The notes: generated from the letters alone by a model not told the origin. Positions 8,050 to 19,819 are shown, numbered from the stretch's first letter. The stretch is 64,000 nucleotides of DNA from Starkeya sp. ORNL1 (GCF_012971745.1 NZ_CP048834.1:1860001-1924000); one strand, 5' to 3'. Program-made: numbers and translations.

Positions 8050-9897
8050 ATGCGGATGGAGGCCTCTTCGCGGACGGTGCTTGCCGCGCGCCGGCAGTTC
8101 TTCCAGCAAGGCAAGCTGGCGGACGCGCTGGTTTCCGCGCCGATCCTGCGGTCGTGGCAGCGCTGCGCCGAACGCGGCCTCGACAACGCCCGCCTGCCGC
8201 ACATCGAGCCCCTGACCGCCCGTGAACTGCGCGAGGCCACCGGACCGCACGAGCGGCTGCGCCGGCTGTGCCGGCCGGAGGTCGAAAGCCTCTATTCCGA
8301 CGCCATGGCGACCGGCTGCGTCGTCATCCTGACCGACGACAACGGGCTCATTCTGGAAACGCTCGGCAGTGCCGGCTTCGCCGCACGGGCCGCGCAGGTC
8401 GCGCTGCGCCCCGGCGTGCCGTGGTGCGAGACCGCGACCGGCACCAATGCCGTCGGCACCGCCCTGGTCGAGGGCCGTCCCATCGCCGTCCACGGCGGCG
8501 AGCATTATTTCGAGCCGCACGGCATATTGAGCTGCTCGGCCGCGCCCATCTTCGATCCTTATGGCCGTATCGTCGGGGCGCTCGACCTTTCGGGTCCGGC
8601 CAGCGTCGACCACCGCCATGCGCTCGGCCTGGTGCGGATGGCCGTCGCGCAGATCGAGCATCGCTTCTTCGACGAGGATTTCCGCGGCAGGCGCGTGCTG
8701 CGCTTCCAGTCCGATCCGGCGCTGCTCGGTACCGCGCGCGAGGGCATCCTGGTGTTCGAGGACGACCGGCTGGTGGCGGCGAACCGCAGCGGCCTCGGCC
8801 TGCTGGACATCGACTGGTCGGCGCTCGGCGCGCGGGGCATCGGGGAATTGTTCGGCGAGGTCCCGCATGACGGTGGCCGGACCGGTCGGCTCATCGATGC
8901 CGCCGGCCGCGAACTGTTCGGGAGCGTCGATGGATCGACAGGCGCCACCGTCACGGCGCCGCCCCGCATCGCGCATCCGCGGCGTGGCGAAGGCGCGCTC
9001 GTCCCGGTGCTCGACGGTCCCACCCATGTCGCCGTGCTGCGCGCCGTCCGGCTGCTGGAAGCGGACGTGCCGGTGCTGATCCGCGGCGAGACCGGGACCG
9101 GCAAGGAGATGGTTGCGCGGGATATCCATCGCCGCAGTTCGCGGGCGAGCGGGCCGTTCGTCGCAGTCAATTGCGCGGCGATCCCGGAGACGCTGATCGA
9201 GGCGGAATTGTTCGGCTATGAGGAAGGCGCCTTCACCGGCGCCCGCCGGCAGGGCCGCAAGGGCCTGCTGCGCGAGGCGCAGGGCGGCGTGCTGTTCCTC
9301 GACGAGATCGGCGACATGCCGCTCGCCCTGCAGGCCCGGCTGCTGCGCGTGCTGCAGGAGCGGGAAGTGTCGCCGCTCGGCGGCGGTCGGTCGGTGAAGG
9401 TCGATTTCGCCTTGGTCTGCGCCACCCATCGCGATCTCAACGCGGCTACCGATGCCGGCGCTTTCCGCTCCGACCTCTATTTCCGCATCGCCCACTACAC
9501 GATCGGCCTGCCGGCGCTGCGCGACCTGCCGGACCGGCTCGCGATTGTCCGGGCGCTTTGGCGCAGGCTCGCCGGCGACGAGCGGCTGTCGCTCTCGCCC
9601 GACTGCGAACACCATCTCGCCGGCCTCGAATGGCCAGGCAATTTCCGCCAGCTGGTCGGCACCCTGCGCGTCCTCGCGGCGCTTGCCGAGCCCTTCGAGC
9701 CGGTGCCGCTCGACATGCTGCCGGCCGACATTGCGACGCCGGCCCGGAGGTCGCAGGCGGATGGAGCGCAGCTGGACGCCATCACCCGCGACGCCATGCA
9801 GCGCACCCTGGACGCCTGCGGCGGCAATGTCTCGCGCGCCGCCCGCGAGCTCGGCATAAACCGCAGCACGCTTTATCGGCGACTGCTGAACAACTGA
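8050..9897 (+). CDS. acoR: Sigma-54-dependent activator, AcoR family
   Basis: 615 residues. An N-terminal GAF-type sensor region (about residues 60-220) precedes the AAA+ domain with Walker A GETGTGKE (346-353) and the sigma-54 contact loop GAFTGA (393-398). A C-terminal Fis-type helix-turn-helix, [20 protein letters not shown], ends the protein. AcoR-type proteins drive sigma-54 promoters of acetoin, alcohol or aldehyde dehydrogenase genes. The divergent aldehyde dehydrogenase has such a promoter. The symbol is by family likeness; the inducer is unknown. Confidence 0.87.
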   Translation: MRMEASSRTVLAARRQFFQQGKLADALVSAPILRSWQRCAERGLDNARLPHIEPLTARELREATGPHERLRRLCRPEVESLYSDAMATGCVVILTDDNGLILETLGSAGFAARAAQVALRPGVPWCETATGTNAVGTALVEGRPIAVHGGEHYFEPHGILSCSAAPIFDPYGRIVGALDLSGPASVDHRHALGLVRMAVAQIEHRFFDEDFRGRRVLRFQSDPALLGTAREGILVFEDDRLVAANRSGLGLLDIDWSALGARGIGELFGEVPHDGGRTGRLIDAAGRELFGSVDGSTGATVTAPPRIAHPRRGEGALVPVLDGPTHVAVLRAVRLLEADVPVLIRGETGTGKEMVARDIHRRSSRASGPFVAVNCAAIPETLIEAELFGYEEGAFTGARRQGRKGLLREAQGGVLFLDEIGDMPLALQARLLRVLQEREVSPLGGGRSVKVDFALVCATHRDLNAATDAGAFRSDLYFRIAHYTIGLPALRDLPDRLAIVRALWRRLAGDERLSLSPDCEHHLAGLEWPGNFRQLVGTLRVLAALAEPFEPVPLDMLPADIATPARRSQADGAQLDAITRDAMQRTLDACGGNVSRAARELGINRSTLYRRLLNN

Positions 9898-10228
9898 CCC
9901 GGCCCTGGCCTACCACTTTCATGGTTGCGCTATCTGCAAGCTGCGCCCAACCTGAATAATTCTTCGACAATTCTTCGACAATACGCGCGGTAACTGGATC
10001 TGGCGGCCGGCGCAATTGCGAGGCGGCACCCTCATACTTTCGCATCGTCCCATTTTGCCGCAGACCCCGCCGAATGCCCTGATCTCACGACGTTTTGACT
10101 GTCACCTTTGCCGCGCTGCCGCACGGCACAACCGCTGCGCACCATCAAAAACCCCTTTCGCACAATTCGGCGTCATGCTCTAGCTTCAGGCAATTCGGTC
10201 GCCGCCTTTTGCCAGAGGGAGAGCCCAA
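9898..10228. other. Intergenic region upstream of oppA with an 11-bp tandem repeat
   Basis: No gene is supported in these 331 bp. AATTCTTCGAC is repeated twice head to tail at 9958-9979. The rest should contain the opp promoter, which I cannot place with confidence. A GGGAG ribosome site lies just before the oppA start. Confidence 0.6.
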
Positions 10229-11809
10229 ATGAACCGATTCCGCTTCCTGCCAGCCCTGTTTGCCGCGCTCATGCTGATGGTCGCCAGCCTGCCCGCTGCC
10301 GCCGAAATGGTTTATAATCGAGGCAATTCCGCCGATCCGGAATCGCTCGATCCGCACAAGACCTCCACCATCTATGAAGCCGCCCTGCTGCGCGACCTGT
10401 TCGAGGGCCTCGTCATGCAGGACGCCACCGCCGGCGTCATTCCCGGCGCCGCGGAGAGCTGGACCCTCTCGCCCGACGGCACGGTCTACACGTTCAAGCT
10501 GCGGCCGGACGCGGTGTGGTCGAACGGCGATCCGGTGACCGCGGACGACTTCGTCTATTCGTTCCGCCGCCTGCAGGATCCGGCGACCGCGGCCGAATAC
10601 GCGTCCATGCTCTATGTGCTGAAGAACGGCGAAGAGGTGAACACCGGCAAGGCCAAGCCCGAGACGCTCGGCGTGCGCGCCGTCGATCCCAAGACGCTGG
10701 AAGTGACGCTCAAGGCGCCCACCCCCTATTTCCTCGAAATGCTGACGCACCAGTCGACCTATCCGGTACACCGCGCCTCGATCGAGAAGCTCGGCGCGGA
10801 CTGGATCAAGCCCGGCAACCTGGTCTCCAACGGCGCCTTCACGCTGAAGGAGTTCGTGCCCAATGACCACATCAAGCTGGTCAAGAACCCCAAGTTCCAC
10901 GCCGCCAACGAGGTCAAGCTCGACGTCGTCAACTACATCCCGACCGAGGACCGCTCGACCGCGATCAAGCGCTATGAAGCCGGCGAACTTGATTCCAATG
11001 ACGATTTGCCGACCGAGCAGCTCGCCGATCTCAAGAAGAAGTTCGGCGACCAGGTGAAGCTCGGCGCGTATCTCGGCACCTACTATTACGCCATCAAGAC
11101 CGACAAGGCGCCGTGGACCAATCCGAAGCTGCGCCGCGCCCTCTCGCTGATCATCGATCGCGACTTCCTCGCCGAAAAGGTCTGGCAGAACAGCATGCTG
11201 CCGGCCTATTCGATGGTGCCGCCGGGCATCGAGGGCTACAGCCCGGCCATGGCCGACTATGCCAACATGTCCCAGCTCGACCGCGAGGACGAGGCCAAGA
11301 AGATCCTCACCGAGCTCGGCTACGGCCCGGACAAGCCGTTGAAGCTGGAGATCCGCTACAACACCTCGGAGAACCACAAGAACACCGCGGTGGCGATCCA
11401 GGAGCAGCTCAAGCCGTTCGGCATCGAGGCCTCGCTGGTCAATAGCGATACCAAGACCCATTACGGCCTGCTGGAGCAGAAGGGCAATTACGACCTCGCC
11501 CGCGCCGCCTGGATCGCCGACTACAAGGATCCGGAATCCTTCCTCGGCATTTCGCGCAAGTCGAGCGGCAACAACTACGCCAATTATGACAGCCCGGAAT
11601 TCGAGAAGCGCATGAACGAGGCCGCCGCCGCGGGCGGCAATCCGGAAAAGCGCATGAAGGAGCTCAACGAGGCCGAGGCCACGCTGGTCAATGACCTGCC
11701 GAACATGCCGCTGCTCTATTACAGCTCCCACAATATCGTCTCGCCCAAGCTCAAGGGCTGGCAGCCGAACGTGATGGACGTGCACCCCTCGCGCTTCATC
11801 AGCAAATAG
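10229..11809 (+). CDS. oppA: Oligopeptide ABC transporter, periplasmic binding protein
   Basis: 526 residues with a cleavable signal peptide (about residues 1-25, hydrophobic core LPALFAALMLMVASLPAAA). The family 5 extracellular solute-binding signature follows (RGNSADPESLDPHKT, then LRDLFEGL), with the ATDKAPWTNPKLRRALSLIIDR-type region mid-protein. It captures peptides in the periplasm and delivers them to OppBC. It is first in an operon with two permeases and a fused ATPase, separated from oppB by a strong hairpin that may raise its expression relative to the membrane parts. Confidence 0.92.
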   Translation: MNRFRFLPALFAALMLMVASLPAAAEMVYNRGNSADPESLDPHKTSTIYEAALLRDLFEGLVMQDATAGVIPGAAESWTLSPDGTVYTFKLRPDAVWSNGDPVTADDFVYSFRRLQDPATAAEYASMLYVLKNGEEVNTGKAKPETLGVRAVDPKTLEVTLKAPTPYFLEMLTHQSTYPVHRASIEKLGADWIKPGNLVSNGAFTLKEFVPNDHIKLVKNPKFHAANEVKLDVVNYIPTEDRSTAIKRYEAGELDSNDDLPTEQLADLKKKFGDQVKLGAYLGTYYYAIKTDKAPWTNPKLRRALSLIIDRDFLAEKVWQNSMLPAYSMVPPGIEGYSPAMADYANMSQLDREDEAKKILTELGYGPDKPLKLEIRYNTSENHKNTAVAIQEQLKPFGIEASLVNSDTKTHYGLLEQKGNYDLARAAWIADYKDPESFLGISRKSSGNNYANYDSPEFEKRMNEAAAAGGNPEKRMKELNEAEATLVNDLPNMPLLYYSSHNIVSPKLKGWQPNVMDVHPSRFISK

Positions 11810-11816
11810 TCGGCGC

Positions 11817-11842
11817 CGCCGGCGGGCTAAGGCTCGCCGGCG
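11817..11842 (+). repeat. Intercistronic hairpin between oppA and oppB
   Basis: CGCCGGCGGGC, loop TAAG, then GCTCGCCGGCG forms an 11-bp stem with one G-U pair, 8 bp after the oppA stop. No T-run follows and the operon continues, so partial termination or 3' protection of an oppA-only mRNA is the likely role. Confidence 0.7.
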
Positions 11843-11864
11843 ATCCCCAGAGGACGAGACTTAC

Positions 11865-12788
11865 GTGGCACGCTATGTCCTGCGGCGGCTGTTGACCGCC
11901 ATCCCGACGCTATTCCTGATCGTCACCATTTCCTTCTTCCTGCTGCGCACGGCGCCGGGCGGCCCGTTCAGCCAGGAGCGCGGGCTCAGTCCCGAGGTGA
12001 AGGCCAATCTCGACCGGATCTATCACCTCGACGATCCGCTCTGGCGGCAATACCTCTCCTATCTCAGTGACCTGCTGCACGGCAATTTCGGCCCGAGCTA
12101 CAACCTGCCGGACTTCAGCGTGGCGGACCTGTTCCGCGTCGGCCTGCCGGTGTCGATGCAGCTCGGCGCCTCGGCGCTGCTGCTGGCGCTCATCGTCGGC
12201 ACGGTGCTCGGCACCATCGCCGCGCTGCGGCAGAATCGCGGCGTCGATTATGCGGTGGTGGCGCTCGCCAGCGCCGGCAGCACCATACCCACCTTCGTCA
12301 TCGCCCCGCTCTACCAGCTGGTGTTCGCCCTCACCCTCGCCTGGGTGCCAGTCGCCGGCTGGGGCGGCGGCGCGCTCGTCAACAAGATCGGCCCGGTGGT
12401 CACGCTTGCGCTGCCGCAGATCGCCATCGTCGCCCGGCTGATGCGCGGCTCGATGATCGAGGCGCTCAGGGCCAACCACATCCGCACCGCCCGCGCGCTC
12501 GGCCTGTCGAACTTCTCCGTCGTGGTGAAGCACGCGCTGCGCGGCGCCGCGCTGCCCATCGTCTCCTATGCCGGCCCGGCCGCGGCGGCACTGCTCACCG
12601 GCTCGGTGGTGGTGGAGACGGTGTTCGCCATCCCCGGCGTCGGGCGCTATTTCGTCGATGCCGCGCTGAACCGCGACTACACGCTGGTGATGGGCACGGT
12701 GGTGGTGATCGCGGTGTTCGTCATCGTGTTCAACCTGCTGGTCGATCTCGTCTACGCCCTCGTCGACCCCCGTGTGCGCTATGACTGA
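11865..12788 (+). CDS. oppB: Oligopeptide ABC transporter permease
   Basis: 307 residues, GTG start at 11865. About six membrane segments. The N-terminus MARYVLRRLLTAIPTLFLIVTISFFLLR is typical of OppB/DppB, and the EAA loop reads NHIRTARALGLSNFSVVVKHALRGAALPI, which docks on the ATPase. It forms the inner-membrane channel with OppC. Its stop overlaps the start of oppC by 8 bp. Confidence 0.92.
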   Translation: MARYVLRRLLTAIPTLFLIVTISFFLLRTAPGGPFSQERGLSPEVKANLDRIYHLDDPLWRQYLSYLSDLLHGNFGPSYNLPDFSVADLFRVGLPVSMQLGASALLLALIVGTVLGTIAALRQNRGVDYAVVALASAGSTIPTFVIAPLYQLVFALTLAWVPVAGWGGGALVNKIGPVVTLALPQIAIVARLMRGSMIEALRANHIRTARALGLSNFSVVVKHALRGAALPIVSYAGPAAAALLTGSVVVETVFAIPGVGRYFVDAALNRDYTLVMGTVVVIAVFVIVFNLLVDLVYALVDPRVRYD

Positions 12789-13926
12789 GGCCGCGACCGA
12801 GCTTGCGCTGTCCCGCACCATGGAAGGACGCTCGCTGTGGGCCGACGCGTGGCGGCGGCTGCGCGCCAACCGCGCCGCGGTCGTCAGCGCCGTCTATCTC
12901 GTGGTGATGGCGCTCGCCTGCCTGATCGGGCCGCTGTTCACCGGGCACGCCTACACCACCATCTACCAGGACTATGTCCGGGTGCCGCCGAGCCTGTCGC
13001 CCTATCCCAGGGCCAGCGAGATCGCCGCCGCGCTCGACGAGTCGATGAAGCGGATGCGGGTCGATCTCGTCACCTGGCACGAGGTGAGCAACGAGAGCGG
13101 CGACAGCCGCATCGTGGCGAGCATCCGCTCGACCCGCCCGATCGATCCGCGCGTGCTGCGCTATCTCGACCGCTCCTCGAGCTTCGAGGATACCCGCGTC
13201 GAGGCGACGAGCGCCGGCGGGCTGGAGATGACGATCTCCGCCGCGGTCGCCCGGCACTATTTCCTGTTCGGCACCGACAATACCGGGCGCGATTTGCTCA
13301 CCCGCACGCTGATCGCCGGGCGGGTCTCGCTCGCCATCGGGCTGCTCGCCGGCTTCGTCGCGGTGGTGATCGGCGTCACCTATGGCGCCGCCGCCGGCTA
13401 TCTCGGCGGGCGCATCGACGACCTGATGATGCGCATCGTCGATATCCTGTATTCGCTGCCCTTCATCTTCCTCGTCATCATGCTGGTGGTGTTCTTCGGC
13501 CGGAACTTCGTGCTGATGTTCATCGCGGTGGGCGCGGTGCAATGGCTCGACATGGCGCGCATCGTGCGCGGCCAGGCGCTCTCCATCCGCCGGCAGGAAT
13601 TCGTGCAGGCGGCGGTGGCGCTCGGGGTCTCGCCCGGCGGCATATTGTGGCGCCACGTGGTGCCCAACACGCTGGGCCCGGTGGCGGTCTACATGACGCT
13701 TCTGGTGCCGCAGGTGATCCTGCTGGAGAGCTTCCTGTCCTATCTCGGGCTCGGCGTGCAGGAACCGCTGACCAGCTGGGGGGTGCTGATCGCGCAGGGC
13801 GCCAAGAACATCCCGTCCGCCAACTGGCTGCTGCTGTTCCCTTCCCTCTTCCTCACCTCGACGCTGTTCGCGCTGAACTTCCTCGGCGACGGCCTGCGCG
13901 ACGCGCTCGATCCCAGGGACCGCTGA
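12781..13926 (+). CDS. oppC: Oligopeptide ABC transporter permease with large periplasmic insertion
   Basis: 381 residues from the ATG at 12781, which overlaps the oppB end; an in-frame ATG at 12772 is possible. After the first membrane segment there is an insertion of roughly 100 residues (about 50-160) before HYFLFGTDNTGRDLLTRTL, the usual OppC entry motif. The EAA loop is RRQEFVQAAVALGVSPGGILWRHVVPNTLG. Typical OppC has about 300 residues, so the extra periplasmic domain is notable though known in some rhizobial homologues. Confidence 0.9.
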   Translation: MTEAATELALSRTMEGRSLWADAWRRLRANRAAVVSAVYLVVMALACLIGPLFTGHAYTTIYQDYVRVPPSLSPYPRASEIAAALDESMKRMRVDLVTWHEVSNESGDSRIVASIRSTRPIDPRVLRYLDRSSSFEDTRVEATSAGGLEMTISAAVARHYFLFGTDNTGRDLLTRTLIAGRVSLAIGLLAGFVAVVIGVTYGAAAGYLGGRIDDLMMRIVDILYSLPFIFLVIMLVVFFGRNFVLMFIAVGAVQWLDMARIVRGQALSIRRQEFVQAAVALGVSPGGILWRHVVPNTLGPVAVYMTLLVPQVILLESFLSYLGLGVQEPLTSWGVLIAQGAKNIPSANWLLLFPSLFLTSTLFALNFLGDGLRDALDPRDR

Positions 13927-13928
13927 GC

Positions 13929-15551
<1,623 letters not shown>

Positions 15552-15572
15552 GCACCTGACCCGCACTTGCGG

Positions 15573-16442
15573 CTATTGGTTGCCGGCATCCAGCGCCTGC
15601 AAGAGGACATGGACCAGCCGGGTGGCTGGCGAGCCGCGCGGCCACAGCATGCCGATGTGCCGCGCCCGCGCCGGCGGCGGCAGTTCGAGCCGCACGAACG
15701 TCCCGGTATCCGGCCAGGGACGGGACCAGTCCGGCACCAGCGCGATGCCCAGCCCGTTGCCGACCATGACGGCGATGGCTTCCAGCGAATCAAGCTCCAG
15801 CCATTCGCGCGGCGTGATGGCGAAATCCTGCAGATACTGGTCGGCGAGCCTGCCGCCCCAGTTGTTGCGGTCGTAGCGCAGGAACGGCCGGGTCGCGAGC
15901 AGCGTCGCGATGTCCTCGTGCGCCCACGCGGTCGGGCAAAGCAGCACGAGGCGCTCGGAGCGCAGCAGCTGCCAGTCGAAGGATTTCAGGATCGGGAAAG
16001 GCGGCTGGACAATGAGGGCGGCGTCGATCTTGCCGTCAGCCAGCTGCTGATAAAGCACCGACGACGTGCCGGGCAGAATGAACACCTCGACCTCCGGCAC
16101 GCTGGCGCGCAGCCGCTGCAGCGCCGACGGCAGCAGCCCCATCAGCGCGGTGGAAATGGCGCCGAGCCGGAGTTCGCCGGACGGCAGGTCCTTCGCCGCC
16201 AGGATGCGGAGGTGGCGCACATCGGTGAGGATGCGGCGGGCCTGGTCGAGTATGGCGTGGCCGGCATCGGTCGGGCGCACGTGGCGGCCCGAGCGGATCA
16301 GCAGCGGCACGCCGATCTCTTCCTCCATCGCCTGCATGCGCTGCGCGACGGCGGCGGGCGTGATGGCAAGCCGGCGCGAGGCCTCGGCCAGCGATCCGTG
16401 CTCGGCAATGAGCAGAAAAGTCTCAAGGAATCGCGTTTCCAT
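15573..16442 (-). CDS. LysR-family transcriptional regulator
   Basis: 289 residues. The N-terminal winged HTH reads METRFLETFLLIAEHGSLAEASRRLAITPAAVAQRMQAMEEEIG, followed by a periplasmic-binding-like effector domain. It lies 61 bp downstream of the LhgO-like gene on the same strand and converges on the opp operon, so it is probably the last gene of the long TTT operon rather than divergent from a target, which is unusual for LysR types. Effector unknown. Confidence 0.88.
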   Translation of the reverse strand: METRFLETFLLIAEHGSLAEASRRLAITPAAVAQRMQAMEEEIGVPLLIRSGRHVRPTDAGHAILDQARRILTDVRHLRILAAKDLPSGELRLGAISTALMGLLPSALQRLRASVPEVEVFILPGTSSVLYQQLADGKIDAALIVQPPFPILKSFDWQLLRSERLVLLCPTAWAHEDIATLLATRPFLRYDRNNWGGRLADQYLQDFAITPREWLELDSLEAIAVMVGNGLGIALVPDWSRPWPDTGTFVRLELPPPARARHIGMLWPRGSPATRLVHVLLQALDAGNQ

Positions 16443-16503
16443 GGATACCCGCTGATGCCGCGCTCCGCGCCCGCCGCGACGCCCGGAAAGCCGGCGACGC
16501 TAC

Positions 16504-17697
16504 TCAGTGCGCCGTGAGCTTGTCGACGATCATGCGGGCGATCGGCATGGCCGAGGTCGCCGCCGGCGACGGCGCATTGCAGACGTGCAGCATGCGGGGC
16601 GAGTTCAGGAACAGGAAATCCTGCACCATGGTCCCGTCCTTCAGGATCGCCTGGGCCCGGATGCCGGCGCCCGGCGTGCCGAGATCCTCCAGCGTCAGGC
16701 CCGGGCAATATTTGCGGCACTGCTCGAGATAGCGGGCGCGGGAGATCGAGTTCCTGAATTCGTCGAGACCCGAGCGCAGATTGGTGCGCGCCATCTTCCA
16801 GAAGCCGGGGAAGGCCAGCATGGACGCCACGTCGGAGAGCTGGACGCTGCCCTTGCCATAGCCCTCGCGCGAGAAGCCCAGCACCGCATTGGGGCCGACC
16901 GTGACGCGCCCGTCGATCATCCGGGTGAGGTGGATGCCGAGGAACGGCAGCTCCGGATCGGGGACCGGGTAGATGAGATGGCGAACGACGCCGGCCTTGC
17001 TCGCCGGCAGGGTGTAGTATTCGCCGCGGAACGGCACGACCTGATGGGTGGCATCGAGGCCGGCCAGGCGGGCGATGCGGTCGGACTGCAGGCCGGCGCA
17101 GGCCACCAGCCGCTCGGCGCGCAACGTGTCGCCGCCATCGGTCCGCACCGTGACGCCGGTGCCGTCCTCGGCGATGCCGGTCACCCGGGTGCCGAGCCGC
17201 AGGCTGGCGCCGAGGCCCTTCAGGCGCTCGCTCATGGCAAGGCAGATGCGCCGATAGTCGACGATGCCGGTGGCCGGAACCAGCAGCGCGCCGAGCCCGC
17301 GGACATTGGGCTCGATCTCGCTGAGGCGGCCGGCGGAGATCGGCTCGACGACGATGTCGTTGCGCTGGGCGCGCCCTTCCAGCGCCGCCATCCGCTCCAT
17401 CTCCATCGGGCTGGTGGCGACGATGAGCTTGCCGCAGCTCTCGAAGGGTATGCCGTTCTCCGTGCAGAACTGCTTGGTGGCGATGGCGCCCTCGCGGCAG
17501 AGCTGCGCCTTCAGCGAGCCGGGCTGATAATAGATGCCGGCATGGATGACGCCGCTATTATGGCCGGTCTGGTGCCGGGCAAAGCCGTCTTCCTTCTCGA
17601 TCAGCACGATGCGGGCTTGCGGGTCCCGCGACAGGATCTCGAGCGCGGTTGCGAGGCCGACGATCCCGCCGCCGACGACGCAATATTGATACTCCAT
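16504..17697 (-). CDS. lhgO: L-2-hydroxyglutarate oxidase-like FAD enzyme
   Basis: 397 residues. The FAD-binding motif is VVGGGIVGLATALEI, and the LhgO/YgaF signature HQTGHNSGVIHAGIYYQPGSLKA follows. The C-terminus GIRAQAILKDGTMVQDFLFL and APSPAATSAMPIARMIVDKL match the family. These membrane-associated flavoenzymes oxidise L-2-hydroxyglutarate to 2-oxoglutarate and feed electrons to quinone. The ATG shares its first base with the tctA stop (TGATG), so it is coupled to the transporter, which suggests that the imported acid or a product of it is a 2-hydroxy acid. Confidence 0.87.
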   Translation of the reverse strand: MEYQYCVVGGGIVGLATALEILSRDPQARIVLIEKEDGFARHQTGHNSGVIHAGIYYQPGSLKAQLCREGAIATKQFCTENGIPFESCGKLIVATSPMEMERMAALEGRAQRNDIVVEPISAGRLSEIEPNVRGLGALLVPATGIVDYRRICLAMSERLKGLGASLRLGTRVTGIAEDGTGVTVRTDGGDTLRAERLVACAGLQSDRIARLAGLDATHQVVPFRGEYYTLPASKAGVVRHLIYPVPDPELPFLGIHLTRMIDGRVTVGPNAVLGFSREGYGKGSVQLSDVASMLAFPGFWKMARTNLRSGLDEFRNSISRARYLEQCRKYCPGLTLEDLGTPGAGIRAQAILKDGTMVQDFLFLNSPRMLHVCNAPSPAATSAMPIARMIVDKLTAH

Positions 17698-19238
17698 CAC
17701 ACGGCCTTCCCGGTATCGCTCGGCATCGCATCGGCCTCGGCATCGTCGGCCGGGATCTTGCGGATATTGGCAAGCCGCATGATCAGCGGCAACAGGATGA
17801 CGATCACGGTGCCGATGAAAAGCACCAGGGCGATCGGGTGCTCGATGAAGACGCTGAGGTCGCCCTGCGACTGGATCATGGTCCGGCGGATATTGCGCTC
17901 CAGCATCGGGCCGAGCACCAGGCCGAGCACCAGCGGCACCGGCGGGTAGTCGAGCTGCAGCAGGATCAGCCCGATGCCGCCGGCGATGATCGCGATGACG
18001 ATGTTCACCATCGAGAATTCGATCGCGTACACGCCGAACATCACGATGGCGATGATGATCGGATAGAGAATGGCGGTCGAGACGAAGAGGATGCTGGCGA
18101 GCAGCGGTGTCAGCAGCAGCGTGAGGAACACCAGCGCCAGATTGCCGACCCAGAAGCTGCCGAACAGCGTCCAGATGAAGTCGGCATTGTTGACGAACAG
18201 CAGCGGGCCGGGCTGGAGGCCGATCATCAGCAGGCCGCCCATCATCACCGCCGTGGTCGCGGAGCCGGGAATGCCGAGCGTGAACAGCGGGATCATGTTG
18301 CCATAGGAGGCCGAGTTGTTGGCGGCCTCGGGCGCCGCGACGCCTTCGACGATGCCGGTGCCGAACAGCTCCGGCCGGCGCGAGAAGCGCTTGGCGACGG
18401 CGTAGGACAGCATGGTGGCGGCGGTGGCGCCGACGCCCGGCAGCACGCCGACGATGAAGCCAATGATCGAGCCGCTGAACAGCTCCCAGCGCGAGGCCAC
18501 GGCATCCCCCAGGCGCGGCAGCAGCGAGCGGAAGCTGAAGCTCGCGGCGGGGCGGTCGATATTGCTGTTGATGCTGGTGAACATCGCCGTCAGGCCGAAC
18601 AGGCCGACGGCGACGACCGAGAAGTCGAGCCCGTCGAACAGATCCATCTGGCCGAAGGTGTAGCGCGCCGGGCCGGCGATCGGGTCGAGCCCGATCATGC
18701 CCACCCACATGCCGAGCAGCAGAGCGACAAAGCCCTTTATGGAGTTTCGCCCGCCGAGCACGCTGACCAGCGACAGCGAGAAGGCCATCATCGCCGTCAT
18801 CTCGGTGGGGCCGAAGGCGAGCGCAGCCTTGGAGATCGGGATCGACAGCGCGACCATGCCGGCGAGACCGAACAGGCCGCCGATGAAGGAGGCGAACACG
18901 CTCATGCCGAGCGCCCGGCCGGCTTCGCCCTTCTGTGCCATCGGGTAGCCGTCGAGCACGGTCATCACCGAGGGCGCATCGCCGGGAATGCCGAGCAGGA
19001 TCGAGGTGATCGCGCCGCCGAACATGGCGCCGTAATAGATGCCGGCAACGCAAGCGATGGCCGCGGTGCCGCCGAAGCTGACCGCGATCGGCAGCATGAT
19101 GGCAACCCCCGCCGACGGCCCGAGGCCGGGCAGCGCGCCGATCAGCAGGCCAAGGATCGCGCCCAGCATGGTTGCGGCGAGAATGTCGAGCTGCATCGCC
19201 TGGCCGATGCCGTGGAACAGAAGGCCCAGAATGTCCAT
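17697..19238 (-). CDS. tctA: TTT transporter large membrane subunit
   Basis: 513 residues with about 10-12 membrane segments. The TctA signature GALPGLGPSAGVAIMLPIA is near the N-terminus (about residue 37) and a second glycine/proline-rich re-entrant stretch, GVLPGVGATAATMLSYAVAK, lies mid-protein. It forms the proton- or sodium-coupled channel of the tripartite tricarboxylate-type importer with TctB and the binding protein TctC. It is third in the tctC-tctB-tctA order and coupled to the LhgO-like gene. Confidence 0.92.
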   Translation of the reverse strand: MDILGLLFHGIGQAMQLDILAATMLGAILGLLIGALPGLGPSAGVAIMLPIAVSFGGTAAIACVAGIYYGAMFGGAITSILLGIPGDAPSVMTVLDGYPMAQKGEAGRALGMSVFASFIGGLFGLAGMVALSIPISKAALAFGPTEMTAMMAFSLSLVSVLGGRNSIKGFVALLLGMWVGMIGLDPIAGPARYTFGQMDLFDGLDFSVVAVGLFGLTAMFTSINSNIDRPAASFSFRSLLPRLGDAVASRWELFSGSIIGFIVGVLPGVGATAATMLSYAVAKRFSRRPELFGTGIVEGVAAPEAANNSASYGNMIPLFTLGIPGSATTAVMMGGLLMIGLQPGPLLFVNNADFIWTLFGSFWVGNLALVFLTLLLTPLLASILFVSTAILYPIIIAIVMFGVYAIEFSMVNIVIAIIAGGIGLILLQLDYPPVPLVLGLVLGPMLERNIRRTMIQSQGDLSVFIEHPIALVLFIGTVIVILLPLIMRLANIRKIPADDAEADAMPSDTGKAV

Positions 19239-19277
19239 GACGATCTCGCGGGTTGTGGTGGCGTCAGCGGTTGGCGG

Positions 19278-19745
19278 TCAGAAGCCGAAGACGCTGCGAG
19301 GCAACGGGACGCGCAGGAGCGTTCCGAACACGAGGTAGCAGGCGAGCGAGCACAGGATCGACGTCAGCCCGAGGCGGATGAGGAAGGCGCGCTCGAACGA
19401 GGGCTGGATGATGAAGCCGATGGCGAACATCAGGAACATGGTCGAGATGGTGATGCCGGCGTACGGCGTGACGACCACGAATATGAGCATTGCCACGCTG
19501 ATGATGATGAACTTCACCAGCTCGCTGCGCTCCATGGCGGCCTTGAGATCCTCCAGGCCGGCGAGGCTGCGCACCAGATTGACGGTGCTGAGCACGGCGA
19601 GGAGCGCGCCGGCGATGACCGGAAAATAGCCCGGCCCGGGCGTGGTGCCCTGCATGAAGCCGAAATCGTTGCCCGTCCATACGAGATAGACGCCGAACAG
19701 CATCAGGAAGAACGCCACGAACTGGTCGAGACGATGAACCGTCAT
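19278..19745 (-). CDS. tctB: TTT transporter small membrane subunit
   Basis: 155 residues with four hydrophobic segments, matching the small TctB subunit in size and layout (N-terminal FVAFFLMLFGVYLV, then GTTPGPGYFPVIAGALLAVLS, the family's most conserved stretch). It sits between tctC and tctA on the minus strand, 39 bp before tctA. Confidence 0.88.
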   Translation of the reverse strand: MTVHRLDQFVAFFLMLFGVYLVWTGNDFGFMQGTTPGPGYFPVIAGALLAVLSTVNLVRSLAGLEDLKAAMERSELVKFIIISVAMLIFVVVTPYAGITISTMFLMFAIGFIIQPSFERAFLIRLGLTSILCSLACYLVFGTLLRVPLPRSVFGF

Positions 19746-19781
19746 GATGAGAACTCCACCAAGATTGCGATGAAGAACACA

Positions 19782-19808
19782 CCCCGGGACCCCTCAAGGG
19801 TCCCGGGG
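19782..19808 (-). repeat. Intercistronic hairpin between tctC and tctB
   Basis: CCCCGGGACCC, loop CTCAA, then GGGTCCCGGGG is a perfect 11-bp stem, 11 bp after the tctC stop. No T-run follows. A hairpin of similar sequence (GCCCCGGG) stands on the other side of tctC at 20840-20864. Confidence 0.8.
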
Positions 19809-19819
19809 CGCGTCCGGCG

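Noticed and set aside
9958..9979. Two 11-bp tandem repeats as a possible operator or small CRISPR-like array
   Set aside because: There are only two abutting copies without spacers, so it is not a CRISPR. It may be an operator, but nothing ties it to a regulator.
12837..13928. Long upstream extension of the fused OppDF frame
   Set aside because: The extension overlaps oppC entirely and is arginine-rich without homology; the ATG at 13929 gives a normal ABC domain start.
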